Shown one piece after another: positions 31,005 to 40,312 of a stretch of 61,807 bases of DNA. The notes below the pieces were generated by a model. The model saw only the letters and a list, made by a program, of their open reading frames with translations, did no database searches and was not told the origin of the DNA. Position 1 is the stretch's first letter. Every line of letters starts with the position of its first letter. The stretch lies in IMG/VR virus record IMGVR_UViG_3300009093_000525, positions 1 to 61,807 of that record; one strand, written 5' to 3'. The position numbers and the translations under genes were made by a program. This DNA comes from a virus.

Positions 31005-32457
31005 CATCCAGCGCGCGCTCGCTGAGCGCAGCCTCGCGGACTTCATACGGATCGGTTGGCGCTACATTGACCCGGCTGATTACATCACCAACTGGCACAT
31101 CGATGCGATCTGTGAGCATCTCGAGGCGGTCTCGAAAGGTCAAATCCGGCGCCTGATCATCAACGTGCCGCCGAGGCACATGAAGTCGATCTCGGTGTCA
31201 GTCGCGTGGCCCGCGTGGACATGGATCCAGGATAACGACGACGCGCCGCTGGCGGGTCCAAAGGTTCGCTTCCTCGCCAGCTCTTACGCACATACGCTTT
31301 CAATCCGAGACAGCGTGAAGTGTCGTCGTCTGATCGAGAGCCCTTGGTACCAGGAAAACTGGGGCGATCGGTTCGCGCTGACCGACGACCAAAACACCAA
31401 GATCCGGTTCGAGAATGATCACCACGGCTACCGGATCGCAACGTCCGTCGACGGTACCACGACGGGCGAGGGCGGCGATGTCGTTCTTGTCGATGACGCC
31501 ATGTCGGCTGGCGAGGCGAACAGCAAGACCGCGCAGGACCGCGTGATCAGCTGGTGGGACGACGTCATGTCGACCCGTCTGAACGACCAGAAGACGGGAG
31601 CGTTCGCCGTGATCGCGCAGCGGCTGAGTGAGCGGGACCTGATCGGCCACATCCTCTCGAAGGGCGGCGACGAGTGGACGCACCTCTGTTTGCCGGCGCG
31701 TTATGAGAAGGATCATCCCCACGTCTGGGCGCGGGATCCGCGAAAGGAAGAGGGCGAATTGCTCTGGCCCGCTCGCAACGGCGAACCGGAGCTGCAATCG
31801 CTCGAAGCCAGTCTGGGTGTCTATGGCACCGCCGGCCAGCTGCAGCAGCGGCCATCTCCGGCCGGTGGCGGCATCTTCAAGGCCGAATGGTGGAAATATT
31901 ACACGCCGGCATCGTTGCCGATCATCAAGCGTATCGTGCAAAGCTGGGATACGGCTTTCAAGACGAAGACCGCGAACGATTTCTCCGTCTGCACGACATG
32001 GGCACAGTGCGATAACGGCTACTACTTGCTCGATGTCTGGAAGCAGAAGGTCGAGTTCCCAGAATTGAAGCGTCTGGTCGTCTCGAAGGCCGCGCAGACG
32101 TGGACGGGAATGAAAGCCAGTGCGATCCTGGTCGAAGACAAGGCGTCTGGGCAGTCGCTCGTCCAGGAGTTGCAGCGCGACACGCTGCTGCCGATCGTCC
32201 CGGTCAAGGTTGATACGGACAAGGTCTCGCGGGCTTACGCCGTCACGCCGCTGATCCAGTCTGGGCGCGTCTTCCTTGATGAAGATGCGGCATGGCTGGC
32301 TGATTTCGTAGCGTCGCTGTCCGGGTTTCCGAACGGCGCTCATGACGACGACGTCGACAGCACGACGCAGGCGCTGAGCTATTTGTCCGACGGCCATGGC
32401 CTCGACGGCTGGTTCGCCTACATGGCCGAGAAGCTGGCGCCGCAGCAGGCCGCCTGA
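30970..32457 (+). CDS. terL: Terminase large subunit
   Basis: This 495-residue packaging motor has a variant Walker A PPRHMKS at residues 67-73, Walker B VVLVD ending at D175 and a C-terminal RNase H-like nuclease with D327 (QSWDTAF), E389/D390 (LVEDK) and D459-D461. It cuts concatemers and drives DNA into the prohead through the portal. The GTG at 30970 has a GGAGG five bases upstream and overlaps the small subunit gene by 35 bp. Confidence 0.95.
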   Translation: MQSSRTLPPLTDIQRALAERSLADFIRIGWRYIDPADYITNWHIDAICEHLEAVSKGQIRRLIINVPPRHMKSISVSVAWPAWTWIQDNDDAPLAGPKVRFLASSYAHTLSIRDSVKCRRLIESPWYQENWGDRFALTDDQNTKIRFENDHHGYRIATSVDGTTTGEGGDVVLVDDAMSAGEANSKTAQDRVISWWDDVMSTRLNDQKTGAFAVIAQRLSERDLIGHILSKGGDEWTHLCLPARYEKDHPHVWARDPRKEEGELLWPARNGEPELQSLEASLGVYGTAGQLQQRPSPAGGGIFKAEWWKYYTPASLPIIKRIVQSWDTAFKTKTANDFSVCTTWAQCDNGYYLLDVWKQKVEFPELKRLVVSKAAQTWTGMKASAILVEDKASGQSLVQELQRDTLLPIVPVKVDTDKVSRAYAVTPLIQSGRVFLDEDAAWLADFVASLSGFPNGAHDDDVDSTTQALSYLSDGHGLDGWFAYMAEKLAPQQAA

Positions 32458-32468
32458 GGGGAGCGCGA

Positions 32469-34667
32469 ATGGCCGAAGCTCCCACCGGCGTGCTCGCCCG
32501 CGCGCTTGCTGCCGTTCGCTACACGCTTTCGGGCGATATGACCTGGTTCGGGCCGCTGACGCCGTTGGCGCCGCAAGCCCCGGACGACGTAAAGGGTCGC
32601 CAGTGGGATTATCCCGTTGGCGCGAACATCAATTTCACGCCTCGCTCGTCCGAGAGGATCGGTTTCGACAAGCTCAAGACCATCGGCAAATCCGAACTCG
32701 TCCGCATGGTCATGGACAGCCAGAAGGACAAGCTCGAAGCGCAGGAATGGGCCATCAAGCCCAAGGAACTGCCCGGCGGCAAGCGCGGCAAGATGGATGC
32801 CGGTGCGACCGAGATCCAGACCGCGCTTGAATACCCTGACCGCATCCACGACTGGGCGCAGTGGCTTCGCATGGTCGCGGACCAGCTCTATGTGCTCGAC
32901 GCGCTGTCAATTTATCGGCGGAAGGATCGGGGCGGCCGACCTTGGGCGTTCGAGATCGTCGACGGCGCCACGATAAAGCCGTTGATCGACGGCAGCGGGC
33001 GTCAGCCGATCGCACCGTCCGCATCGTATCAGCAGGCACTCAAGGGCCTGCCGGCCGTCAACTACACGACAGACGAGCTGCTCTACTATCCGCAGAACGT
33101 TCGCGTCGAGTCGGTCTACGGCTATAGCCGCGTCGAGAAGATTATCGAGACGGCTGAGATCTCGATCGAGCGCATGAAGAGCCAGAAGGCGTTTTTCACG
33201 CACGGCAACCTCAGCGACGGCTTCTTCGAAGCGCCGACTGGCGTGCAGCCCGACCAGGTCCGCCAAGTTGAGACAATGTGGAATAACCTGCTCGGCCAAG
33301 GCGTCGTCGAGAATCGGCGCGTCAACCAGTTCCTGCCCGCCGGCTTCAAGTGGAACGCTATCGGCCAGCCGCCCCTGCAGGACGCTTTCGACGAGTGGCT
33401 GATCCGGATCATTTGTTTCAACTTCTCCGTGTCGCCACAGCCGTTCCTGAAGCAAACCGGCCTCGGAAAGGGATCGGCAGAGAACGAGCACGCAGCGGCC
33501 GAGGCCGCGGGCGTCAACAACACCATGACGTACATCCGGCGTGTGATGAACCGCATCATCGCGGAGGATTTCGGTCGACCCGATCTTGAATTCGACTGGA
33601 TCGAGGATCGAGAATTCGACCCAGAGACCAAGGCGGATATCGAGGACAAGCGCCTGCGTAACGGCTCGCTGACGCTCGACGAAGTCCGCGACCGCAATGG
33701 CGAAGAGCCTCTGCCGGATGGCGAGGGCGCCCAGCCGATGGTCTATACCGCCACGGGGCCGATCCTTCTCAAGGACGTCCTGAACCCGCCCGAACCGCCG
33801 CCTACGATCGTCGCACCGCCTCAAGATCCGAATGGCGGCGCCGCTCCGAAGGTGGAGCAGGAAAAAGCTGACGCCGCGAACCTGATGAAGGCGGCTCCCG
33901 CCAAGGCGCGTCTCCAACTGGCGCTGTCCCGCTATCTGGCGAAGAAGGGTAAGGATGTCGCGGCGCAGGTCGTGGCTTCGCTCGGCCTCGCCAAATCGGA
34001 GCCAATGGACGACCAGAGCGGTCGTATCGAGCAGGCCCTCGATGACGTCGATTGGGATTGGACCGATCTCGCGAAATCGCTGACGCCGAGCATCACTGCT
34101 CTGGCGACCGCTGCGGGCAAGGACGCGCTCGACGATCTCGGCCTGTTCGACAAGTCGATCATGTCGGCCATGACGGCGCGCGCGACGGATTACGCGAATG
34201 CGCGCGCGGCCGAGATGGTCGGCCGGAAGCTGGTCGATGGCGAGCTCGTCGATAACGACGGCTGGTCGATCCCGTCGGCGACCCGCAACATGGTCCGGAC
34301 CGCAGTCACCAGGGCGATGGCGGAAGGCGAGAGCAATGACGGCCTCGCTGCGGCAATCCGCGAAAGCGACGCCTTCTCGAGGGCCCGGGCGCAGATGATC
34401 GCTCGCACCGAGACGGCGAAAGCGGATGTCGCTGGTCACCGCGCCGGCTGGAAGGCATCCGGCCTCGTCGCCGGACGGGAATGGCAGACATCGGATGGCT
34501 GCTGCGACGAATGCCAGGCCCTCGACGGCACGATTGTGGGGATCGACGAGGAATTCCCCGACGGCGCCGACGTGCCGCTCCACCCGAATTGCGAGTGCAA
34601 CGAGCTTCCGGTCCTGCCGGAGGACATGCCCGATGCCGATTCCGACGCAGATGACGACGACGATTGA
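32469..34667 (+). CDS. Portal protein fused to a MuF-type head morphogenesis domain
   Basis: This 732-residue protein combines two proteins that are usually separate. Residues ~1-430 are a phage portal (DNA entry ring; 'VYGYSRVEKIIETAEISIER', 'GLGKGSAENEHAAAEA'). A proline-rich linker follows, and residues ~590-715 are an SPP1 gp7/Mu F-like domain ('IARTETAKADVAGHRAGWK', 'TSDGCCDECQALDGT', 'HPNCECNELPVL'). No stop or repeated start separates them. A GGAG lies upstream. MuF-type domains may enter the host with DNA or help head assembly. Confidence 0.9.
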   Translation: MAEAPTGVLARALAAVRYTLSGDMTWFGPLTPLAPQAPDDVKGRQWDYPVGANINFTPRSSERIGFDKLKTIGKSELVRMVMDSQKDKLEAQEWAIKPKELPGGKRGKMDAGATEIQTALEYPDRIHDWAQWLRMVADQLYVLDALSIYRRKDRGGRPWAFEIVDGATIKPLIDGSGRQPIAPSASYQQALKGLPAVNYTTDELLYYPQNVRVESVYGYSRVEKIIETAEISIERMKSQKAFFTHGNLSDGFFEAPTGVQPDQVRQVETMWNNLLGQGVVENRRVNQFLPAGFKWNAIGQPPLQDAFDEWLIRIICFNFSVSPQPFLKQTGLGKGSAENEHAAAEAAGVNNTMTYIRRVMNRIIAEDFGRPDLEFDWIEDREFDPETKADIEDKRLRNGSLTLDEVRDRNGEEPLPDGEGAQPMVYTATGPILLKDVLNPPEPPPTIVAPPQDPNGGAAPKVEQEKADAANLMKAAPAKARLQLALSRYLAKKGKDVAAQVVASLGLAKSEPMDDQSGRIEQALDDVDWDWTDLAKSLTPSITALATAAGKDALDDLGLFDKSIMSAMTARATDYANARAAEMVGRKLVDGELVDNDGWSIPSATRNMVRTAVTRAMAEGESNDGLAAAIRESDAFSRARAQMIARTETAKADVAGHRAGWKASGLVAGREWQTSDGCCDECQALDGTIVGIDEEFPDGADVPLHPNCECNELPVLPEDMPDADSDADDDDD

Positions 34668-34679
34668 ACGGAGACCGCA

Positions 34680-36200
34680 ATGGACCCGCTGACCATGTTT
34701 GTGCCGCTGGCCAAGGCGGACGCTGCCCAGCGTCTCGTCTACGGCTATTTCGACGAGACCCCCGATCGCGCCGGTGAGGTCTGCGATTACGCGACCGCCA
34801 AGCCGGCCTTCGAGGCGTGGTCGGCGTCGCTGGAAAAGGCGTCCGGCGGCAAGTCGCTCGGCAATATCCGCGGCCAGCACTCGAACATCGCGGCCGGTAA
34901 GCTGATCGAGATCACGTTCGACGACATGGCGAAGCAGATCGGCTTCGTCGCCAAGATCGTCGACGACAACGAATGGAAAAAGGTCGACGAGGGCGTCTAC
35001 ACTGGCTTCTCGCCGGGCGGAAAGTACGCCAAGCGTTGGCAGGACGGCTTGCACAAGCGCTACACGCCCGACGTCCGCGAGCTTTCGATCGTCGATGTTC
35101 CCTGCAATCCGTCCGCCATCTTCACGATGGTCAAGGCGGATGGCACCGAAGAGACCCGTGAGTTCGTTCTCGCCAAGGCGTATGAGCCCGGCAACGAGGC
35201 GACGCGCGAGCGCTCCGAGACCCTCGCCAAGGTGGCCGGCGGTGTTGCCAAGGACTTCGTTGTCAAGGCGCGCGCCGAGCTGATCGCGGAGAATGCGGAC
35301 GAGGCACTCGCCAAAATGGCGGAAGAGCCCAAAGCCGACCCCGTCGCCAAGCTGGACGCGGTCCTCGCGAAGGCGGCGGTCGCCGCGAAGTCGAAGGTCG
35401 CCACGCTCGATGTGCCGGAACAGTTCTCGGACTTCTCCAAGGCCGCGGCAGCACTCAAGCTGCTGACCAGCGACGCGCCGCTCGCAAAGGGACTCTATAC
35501 CATCGGCTGGCTCGCCCGCCTGATGGAGGAATTCGCCTCTCTCCAAGGCGCGCTTGCGATCGAGGCAGGCCTCGAAGGCGATGGCTCCGCGCAGCCCGCA
35601 AAGGCAGCCGAGATCGTCAAGGCGATCGGCGAGTTGCTGGTCGGCATGGCCCAAGAAGAGGTTGCGGAAGCGTGTGCCGCCCTTTCCGGCGGTGACGTCG
35701 AAGTGACCCCCATCGACGACACTGGCACGATGGAGCTTGCGCAGTCGATCGTCGATCTCGTCAAGTCCGATAGCGGTCTGATGGAGAAGGCTGGCGCACG
35801 CAATTCCAAGGCCGACCAGGCCAAGATCCAGACCATGCATGATCATTCGGTGTCGCTCGGCGCCAACTGCGACGCCGATGCGAACAAGGATGCGCTCTCA
35901 GCACTGGAAGCCGATCGCGACCGTCTCGCCAAAGCCTTCGACGCAGCCATCCCGAAAGTCGAGGCGCTCGCTGCGACGCTCGAAACTGTGATGGCTGATC
36001 GCGAAAAGGACCGCGGCGAACTGGCCAAGGCTCTCGGCGAGATCGAGACGCTCAAGGCGCAGCCGATGCCCCCGAAGGGCGTGCTCCGCACCCTGGAAAA
36101 GGGCGAGGAAGGCGGCCCGCTCGTTGATGACAAGCCCGCCCCGCTCACCGGCGACGCTCTCGTTCGCGAAGCGCGCCGGACCGCCAACACCATCCGATAA
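34680..36200 (+). CDS. XkdF-type prohead protease with scaffold-like C-terminus
   Basis: This 506-residue protein starts with an XkdF-like protease domain: VYGYFDETPDRAGE, H67 in RGQHSN, S111 in YTGFSPGG and 'RELSIVDVPCNP'. The long helical remainder (residues ~200-480), rich in A, K and E with heptads, is the expected scaffold/delta domain. It would shape the prohead and then be digested. The gene sits between portal and major capsid genes, as in other phages. Confidence 0.88.
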   Translation: MDPLTMFVPLAKADAAQRLVYGYFDETPDRAGEVCDYATAKPAFEAWSASLEKASGGKSLGNIRGQHSNIAAGKLIEITFDDMAKQIGFVAKIVDDNEWKKVDEGVYTGFSPGGKYAKRWQDGLHKRYTPDVRELSIVDVPCNPSAIFTMVKADGTEETREFVLAKAYEPGNEATRERSETLAKVAGGVAKDFVVKARAELIAENADEALAKMAEEPKADPVAKLDAVLAKAAVAAKSKVATLDVPEQFSDFSKAAAALKLLTSDAPLAKGLYTIGWLARLMEEFASLQGALAIEAGLEGDGSAQPAKAAEIVKAIGELLVGMAQEEVAEACAALSGGDVEVTPIDDTGTMELAQSIVDLVKSDSGLMEKAGARNSKADQAKIQTMHDHSVSLGANCDADANKDALSALEADRDRLAKAFDAAIPKVEALAATLETVMADREKDRGELAKALGEIETLKAQPMPPKGVLRTLEKGEEGGPLVDDKPAPLTGDALVREARRTANTIR

Positions 36201-36265
36201 CCAGATCCCGGCTTCGGCCGGTCCGCCTCTCGCCGTCGCCTGGGCAACGACAACGCACAGCTCCG

Positions 36266-36288
36266 AGCCGTCCGCAGACCGGGCGGCT
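36266..36288 (+). promoter_or_regulatory. Stem-loop before the capsid gene
   Basis: A 9-bp stem AGCCGTCCG/CGGGCGGCT with one G-T pair and a 5-base loop lies 20 bp before the capsid start. A T-rich stretch follows but is broken. It could stabilise or segment the abundant capsid mRNA. A GC hairpin of similar style precedes the tail-tube gene at about 40277. Confidence 0.4.
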
Positions 36289-36308
36289 TATTCTTTGGAG
36301 ACCTCCCC

Positions 36309-37949
36309 ATGAACATGATCGTCTCGAGCGCCGCGTTCGAGCTCGCCAAAATGGCGAACGGCGGCGATGACTTCCTCACCGTCAAGTCGGCGTCCGGCCA
36401 CGAACTCCGCTATGGCATGTCGGCCGAGCGCGCCCAGAGCGTCCTCGATTTCACCAAGGCTGCGATGAAGGCTCCCAGCGAGGACCTCGCCAAGAGCATC
36501 GAATCGACGATGGAGAAGTCGGTCACGCTTGCGACCGGCGCAACCTATTACGATCTCCGCGCGCCGTCGCTGCTGTTTTCGCCGACCATCACGCCGATCC
36601 GCAACAGCCTCAAGCGCACCAAGCGTGCTCACCCGGGCGATGCGGCGCACTGGAAGTCGATCAACGGCCTCTTCAACTCGCCGAATCTGATGGCTTGGGT
36701 GCCCGAAGGTCGCCGCGCCGCCTCCATCACCTATTCGATGAGCAACGCCAGCCAGTCCTACGCCTCGATGGGCACCGAGGACGATCTGACGGACGAAGCC
36801 AAGTTCGCGGCCGACGGTTTCGAGGACGAGGAAGCGCTGGTCCAGATGCGCAGCCTCTACAAGCTGATGCAGGTCGAGGAGGTTTCGATCCTCCACGGCA
36901 ATGCCAGCGTCGCGCTCGGCACCCCGACGGCGGCCACCCTTGCCGCGGCGACCGTCGCCAACGCCACGCTGCCGTCGGCGACCTACTCGGTCATCGTCGT
37001 CGCACTGACGCATATCGGCCTCCTGCAAGCGTCCCTCGCCAACGGCGTCGTGACGCAGGTGTCCGTGACCTCCAATGACGGTCAGGGTGCCTACACGATC
37101 AATGGCGGCTGCTCGAACAAGTCGGCCTCGGCGACCCAGGCGATCACCCTGGGTCAGGCGCTGTCGGCGACCGTGCCGTACATCAACGGCGCGGCGGGCT
37201 ACGCCTGGTACGTCGGCACGGCCGGCAACGAGACGCTGCAGGCGATCACCACGATCAACTCGGCCGTGTTCCAGGCGCCGCTCACTGGTTCGCGTCAGGC
37301 GGCGACTGCGATCACCGCGGACTTTTCCACCGAGTCCAAGGCGTTCGACGGCCTGCTTACTCAGGCCTTCAAGAACAACGGCGTCGCCTACATCAACACG
37401 CTGTCCGCCGGCACCGCTGGCGTCGGCACCCAGCTCACTGCCGTCGGTAACGGCGAGGTGCTGGAAATCCGCAACATGCTGCGGGCCATGTGGGACCAGT
37501 ATCGGGTCGGCGTGACGAAGATCTACGTCTCGGCGCAGGAACTGACCTCGCTGACCAAGCTGGTGCTCACCGCCGGCTCCTCGCCGCTGCTTCGCGTAAA
37601 CACCAACACCACGGACGGCGAACCCGCTCCGGTGAAGGTAACCGCAGGCTCCGTCGTAGGCTGGTATTTCAACCCCTACACGGCGGACGGTGGTCGCTTC
37701 ATCCCGATCATCATCCACCCCAACATGGCCCCCGGTACGATCTTCGGATACGCCGAGGTGCTACCAGCGACCTATATGTCCAACGAGACGCCGACGGTCG
37801 CGGAGATGCTGATCCGGCAGGACTATTATGTCGAGAAATGGCCGCGCACGTCGCGCCGCCAGTTCTACGGCACGTACTGCCAGGAGGCGCCGGCGGTCTA
37901 CGCCCCGTTCTGCCTGGGCGTCATCAACAACATCGCCCCGACCATCTGA
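36309..37949 (+). CDS. Major capsid protein
   Basis: This 546-residue protein is the capsid subunit. It follows the protease/scaffold gene, has an N-terminal helical arm and ends '...NETPTVAEMLIRQDYYVEKW' and YCQEAPAVYAPFCLGVI, which are capsid-like. It is longer than simple HK97 subunits. Residues ~205-350 form a Thr/Ala/Ser-rich beta insertion that may be a surface Ig-like domain. The ATG follows GGAGACC. Confidence 0.85.
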   Translation: MNMIVSSAAFELAKMANGGDDFLTVKSASGHELRYGMSAERAQSVLDFTKAAMKAPSEDLAKSIESTMEKSVTLATGATYYDLRAPSLLFSPTITPIRNSLKRTKRAHPGDAAHWKSINGLFNSPNLMAWVPEGRRAASITYSMSNASQSYASMGTEDDLTDEAKFAADGFEDEEALVQMRSLYKLMQVEEVSILHGNASVALGTPTAATLAAATVANATLPSATYSVIVVALTHIGLLQASLANGVVTQVSVTSNDGQGAYTINGGCSNKSASATQAITLGQALSATVPYINGAAGYAWYVGTAGNETLQAITTINSAVFQAPLTGSRQAATAITADFSTESKAFDGLLTQAFKNNGVAYINTLSAGTAGVGTQLTAVGNGEVLEIRNMLRAMWDQYRVGVTKIYVSAQELTSLTKLVLTAGSSPLLRVNTNTTDGEPAPVKVTAGSVVGWYFNPYTADGGRFIPIIIHPNMAPGTIFGYAEVLPATYMSNETPTVAEMLIRQDYYVEKWPRTSRRQFYGTYCQEAPAVYAPFCLGVINNIAPTI

Positions 37950-37981
37950 TCCACGCGTCCTCTCCCTTGCGCGTGCAAACT

Positions 37982-38018
37982 GGCGGCGCTGGTCCCATGA
38001 CTGGCGCCGTCTCCTTTT
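37982..38018 (+). terminator. Weak stem-loop after the capsid gene
   Basis: CGGCGC/GCGCCG arms followed by TCTCCTTTT lie between the capsid and the next head gene. It may reduce downstream expression relative to capsid. The T tract is imperfect, so strength is uncertain. Confidence 0.4.
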
Positions 38019-38030
38019 CAGGAGGCCGAG

Positions 38031-38549
38031 ATGGTCGAGAATGATGATCCGTTCGCGGTGCCGGCCGATAATGCCGAGCAGTCCGCTCCGGAGTCGGCGG
38101 TGGTAGCAACCACGCCTGTCGCGTCTGCGGAGACTCCAACGCCGACGATCGAGCCTGAGATTCCCGTCGAGCCGCGCCAGCTGATCCTTTACGGATCGAG
38201 CGTGCTGCCGGCGACCTTCGAGATCGGCCGAGAGACCGTGCAGTTGGGCACTATCGTGTCCGCTGCGTTCGAAGCGTCCGGCATGGCCGAAGATGCCTGG
38301 AACGACCTCGTCGACGCCGATCGCGACGTGCTGCTCAGCGCCGAACTCGCGAAGCGCGGCTATGTCGCGCCCGCCCAGGAGGCCGAGATGGTCGAGAATG
38401 ATGACGCCGATGTGTTCGGCGGCCTCGTTCCGATGACCCATCCCGATGGTGGCGCCTGCGACCTCTTCGAAGAGATTGACGGGAAGCTCCTCGTGCCGAG
38501 CGACATGGTCGAGACCATGACGGCCCACGGCTTCCAGGTGGACGCCTGA
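38031..38549 (+). CDS. Head accessory protein with duplicated start region
   Basis: This 172-residue protein has a low-complexity, Pro/Glu-rich N-terminus and a C-terminal unit starting at residue 120. The first 29 bp around its start (38019-38047), including GGAGG, ATG and codons MVENDD, recur exactly at 38376-38404 in frame. The second copy may allow a separate 53-residue product from ATG 38388. Function is unknown; position suggests a head-decoration or connector role. Confidence 0.7.
   Translation: MVENDDPFAVPADNAEQSAPESAVVATTPVASAETPTPTIEPEIPVEPRQLILYGSSVLPATFEIGRETVQLGTIVSAAFEASGMAEDAWNDLVDADRDVLLSAELAKRGYVAPAQEAEMVENDDADVFGGLVPMTHPDGGACDLFEEIDGKLLVPSDMVETMTAHGFQVDA
38376..38404 (+). 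repeat. Internal duplicate of ribosome-binding site and start codon
   Basis: This 29-bp segment is identical to 38019-38047. It contains GGAGG followed by ATG at 38388, in frame with the main gene. It looks like a tandem duplication of the gene start and could be a second translation initiation site. Confidence 0.75.
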
Positions 38550-38550
38550 A

Positions 38551-38790
38551 ATGCGGTGGACGGCGCCGGCCGACACCTCGGCCATCACGCTCAGCCTGGG
38601 GCTGATCACTGTCGTCGAAGGCGTCGCCGAGACGCCGGACGACCTCGGTGACGGAGATCGGGCCCAGCTGGTGCATCAGGGCTTCAGGCCCGCGCCGGCC
38701 GTTGCTGCGCCTGGCAAGCCCGACCCGGTGAAGCCGGTCACCGCGCCGATCGACCTGCCTTCGAAGCCGCTCCAGACCGACGAGGCCTGA
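38551..38790 (+). CDS. Small head-region protein
   Basis: This 79-residue protein (MRWTAPADTSAITLSLGLIT...) has a beta-rich first half and a proline-rich tail (KPDPVKPVTAPIDLPSKP). It lies between the capsid accessory and connector genes and may be a minor head protein. Function unknown. Confidence 0.6.
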   Translation: MRWTAPADTSAITLSLGLITVVEGVAETPDDLGDGDRAQLVHQGFRPAPAVAAPGKPDPVKPVTAPIDLPSKPLQTDEA

Positions 38791-38793
38791 TCG

Positions 38794-39348
38794 ATGCCGC
38801 TGGTGGACCTTACGACCCTCGACGCCGTGAAGGCGTATGCGACCATCGCTACCAGCGCAACCGATCCCATGCTTTCCGAGATGATCACCGCATTCTCGGC
38901 ATTCTTTCGAGGTCAGGCGAACCGCGACATCACGTCGAACGACTATGATATCCGTCGGTCGGGCCGTGGCACCTTCGCGCTTCAGCTGCCGCAATACCCG
39001 ATCACCGCGGTCGCCTTGCTCGAGATCGATGGTCGCGCAATCTCGCTGCAGCAATCGTGGGGTACGCCCGGCTATTACTTCGATGACGAGCAGGTCGCGC
39101 TGGTCGGCCACATGTTCACGCGCGGCGTGTCGAACATCCACATCCAGTTCACCGCTGGCTTTGCCGAACCGCCGGCGGATGTCGTCGCTGCGGTCAACGA
39201 GATCGTCACCCTGCGGTATCGCCTGCGCGACAAGCTGGAGTGGTCTTCGAAGGTGCTAGCAGGCGAATCTGTCTCGCTGGTCCAGAAGGCGATGCCGGAT
39301 TGGGTCAAGCTGACGATCTCCAACTATCAACGGGTCGCCGCGCTGTGA
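38794..39348 (+). CDS. Head-tail connector protein (gp6-like)
   Basis: This 184-residue protein fits the HK97 gp6/YqbG connector family: 'LTTLDAVKAYATIATSATD' at the start, helix bundles and a long central beta sheet. Such proteins form the ring between portal and tail. Order after the capsid gene agrees. The next gene's GTG lies inside its last codons. Confidence 0.8.
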   Translation: MPLVDLTTLDAVKAYATIATSATDPMLSEMITAFSAFFRGQANRDITSNDYDIRRSGRGTFALQLPQYPITAVALLEIDGRAISLQQSWGTPGYYFDDEQVALVGHMFTRGVSNIHIQFTAGFAEPPADVVAAVNEIVTLRYRLRDKLEWSSKVLAGESVSLVQKAMPDWVKLTISNYQRVAAL

Positions 39349-39830
39349 TCAATCTCGAACTGGTCAATGGCGATCGCGCCGTTGCCAAGCTCGACGCCCT
39401 GCCGGATCGGGTTCGATCGGAGCTCAAGATCGGCATTGGCCGCTCGGCGCTGAAGCTTGTTCGCGCTGTCCAGCAGGACAAGCTCTCCGGCCAAGTCCTG
39501 AAGGTCAGGACCGGCAGGCTCCGGCGCTCGATCACGGACGCTATCGAAGAATCGACCACCAGCGTGAGCGGCGTCGTGTCGACCCCGGTCGTTTACGCGC
39601 CGCGCCAGGAATATGGCTTCAAGGGCACCGAGACGGTCCGCGAGCATCTGCGCGAGATCAAGCAGGCGTTCGGCATCCCGATCGCGCCGCGTCAGGTGAC
39701 CGTCCAGCAGCATAGCCGGAAGGTCGATTATCCGGCTCACAGCTTCCTCCGCACCGCGCTGGCCGACCTGCAGGCGTCCGGCGTCATCCAGACCGAAATC
39801 GACGCCGCACTCGCGAGGGCTGTGAAATGA
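39345..39830 (+). CDS. HK97 gp10-like head-tail joining protein
   Basis: This 161-residue protein begins with GTG in a GTGA overlap and matches the gp10 family ('LRRSITDAIEESTTSVSGVV', 'YAPRQEYGFKGTE', 'HSFLRTALADL'). Members complete the neck between head and tail. Followed at once by the tail-terminator gene. Confidence 0.8.
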   Translation: MINLELVNGDRAVAKLDALPDRVRSELKIGIGRSALKLVRAVQQDKLSGQVLKVRTGRLRRSITDAIEESTTSVSGVVSTPVVYAPRQEYGFKGTETVREHLREIKQAFGIPIAPRQVTVQQHSRKVDYPAHSFLRTALADLQASGVIQTEIDAALARAVK

Positions 39831-40264
39831 TCACTCGGGAGCCGATTTGGGCGGCGCTGTTCGAGTTGATCTGGGATGACGCAACGTTTCGGAACGACAA
39901 GGCGACGGCGCGCATCCTGAAGCATTGGAGCGACGTTCCGCCCGAAGAGCGACCATCACTCTTCCTCGCCCAAGGCAAGGAAGCGCCCTTGGCGTGGGCT
40001 GCGAATGGCCTGCCGACCCGATGGCAGCTTGAGGGCTTGATCTACGTCTATGTCACGACCGATGGCGTTCGGTCGCCGGGCGAGATTCTGAACCCGATCA
40101 AAGACACGATCGAGCGTAAGCTTGTGCAGTCGCCGGCCGGAACACCGCAACGCCTCGGCGGCCTCGTCCAGTGGGCCCGCATCGAGGGTACCATCGAAAC
40201 ATCCGAGGGCACGCTCGGCCCAGACGAGGTCGCGATTATCCCGGTCCGGATGCTCGCCGTCTGA
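39827..40264 (+). CDS. Tail terminator-like protein
   Basis: This 145-residue protein occupies the tail-terminator slot between gp10-like and tail-tube genes. It has the beta-rich 'LEGLIYVYVTTDGVRSPGEI' and 'IEGTIETSEGTLGPDEVAII' segments seen in such neck proteins. It would cap the tail tube at final length. Identification depends on order and shape. Confidence 0.75.
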   Translation: MITREPIWAALFELIWDDATFRNDKATARILKHWSDVPPEERPSLFLAQGKEAPLAWAANGLPTRWQLEGLIYVYVTTDGVRSPGEILNPIKDTIERKLVQSPAGTPQRLGGLVQWARIEGTIETSEGTLGPDEVAIIPVRMLAV

Positions 40265-40312
40265 TTTTTTCCCTGACCCCCGGCGCTGGCCGGTTCTCCT
40301 GGAGTAACCAAC

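Noticed and set aside
32907-35846. A 979-codon leftward open frame opposite portal and protease genes
   Set aside because: It is antisense to two clear structural genes, rich in Arg, Leu and Asp as expected of GC-rich shadows, and has no recognisable domain.
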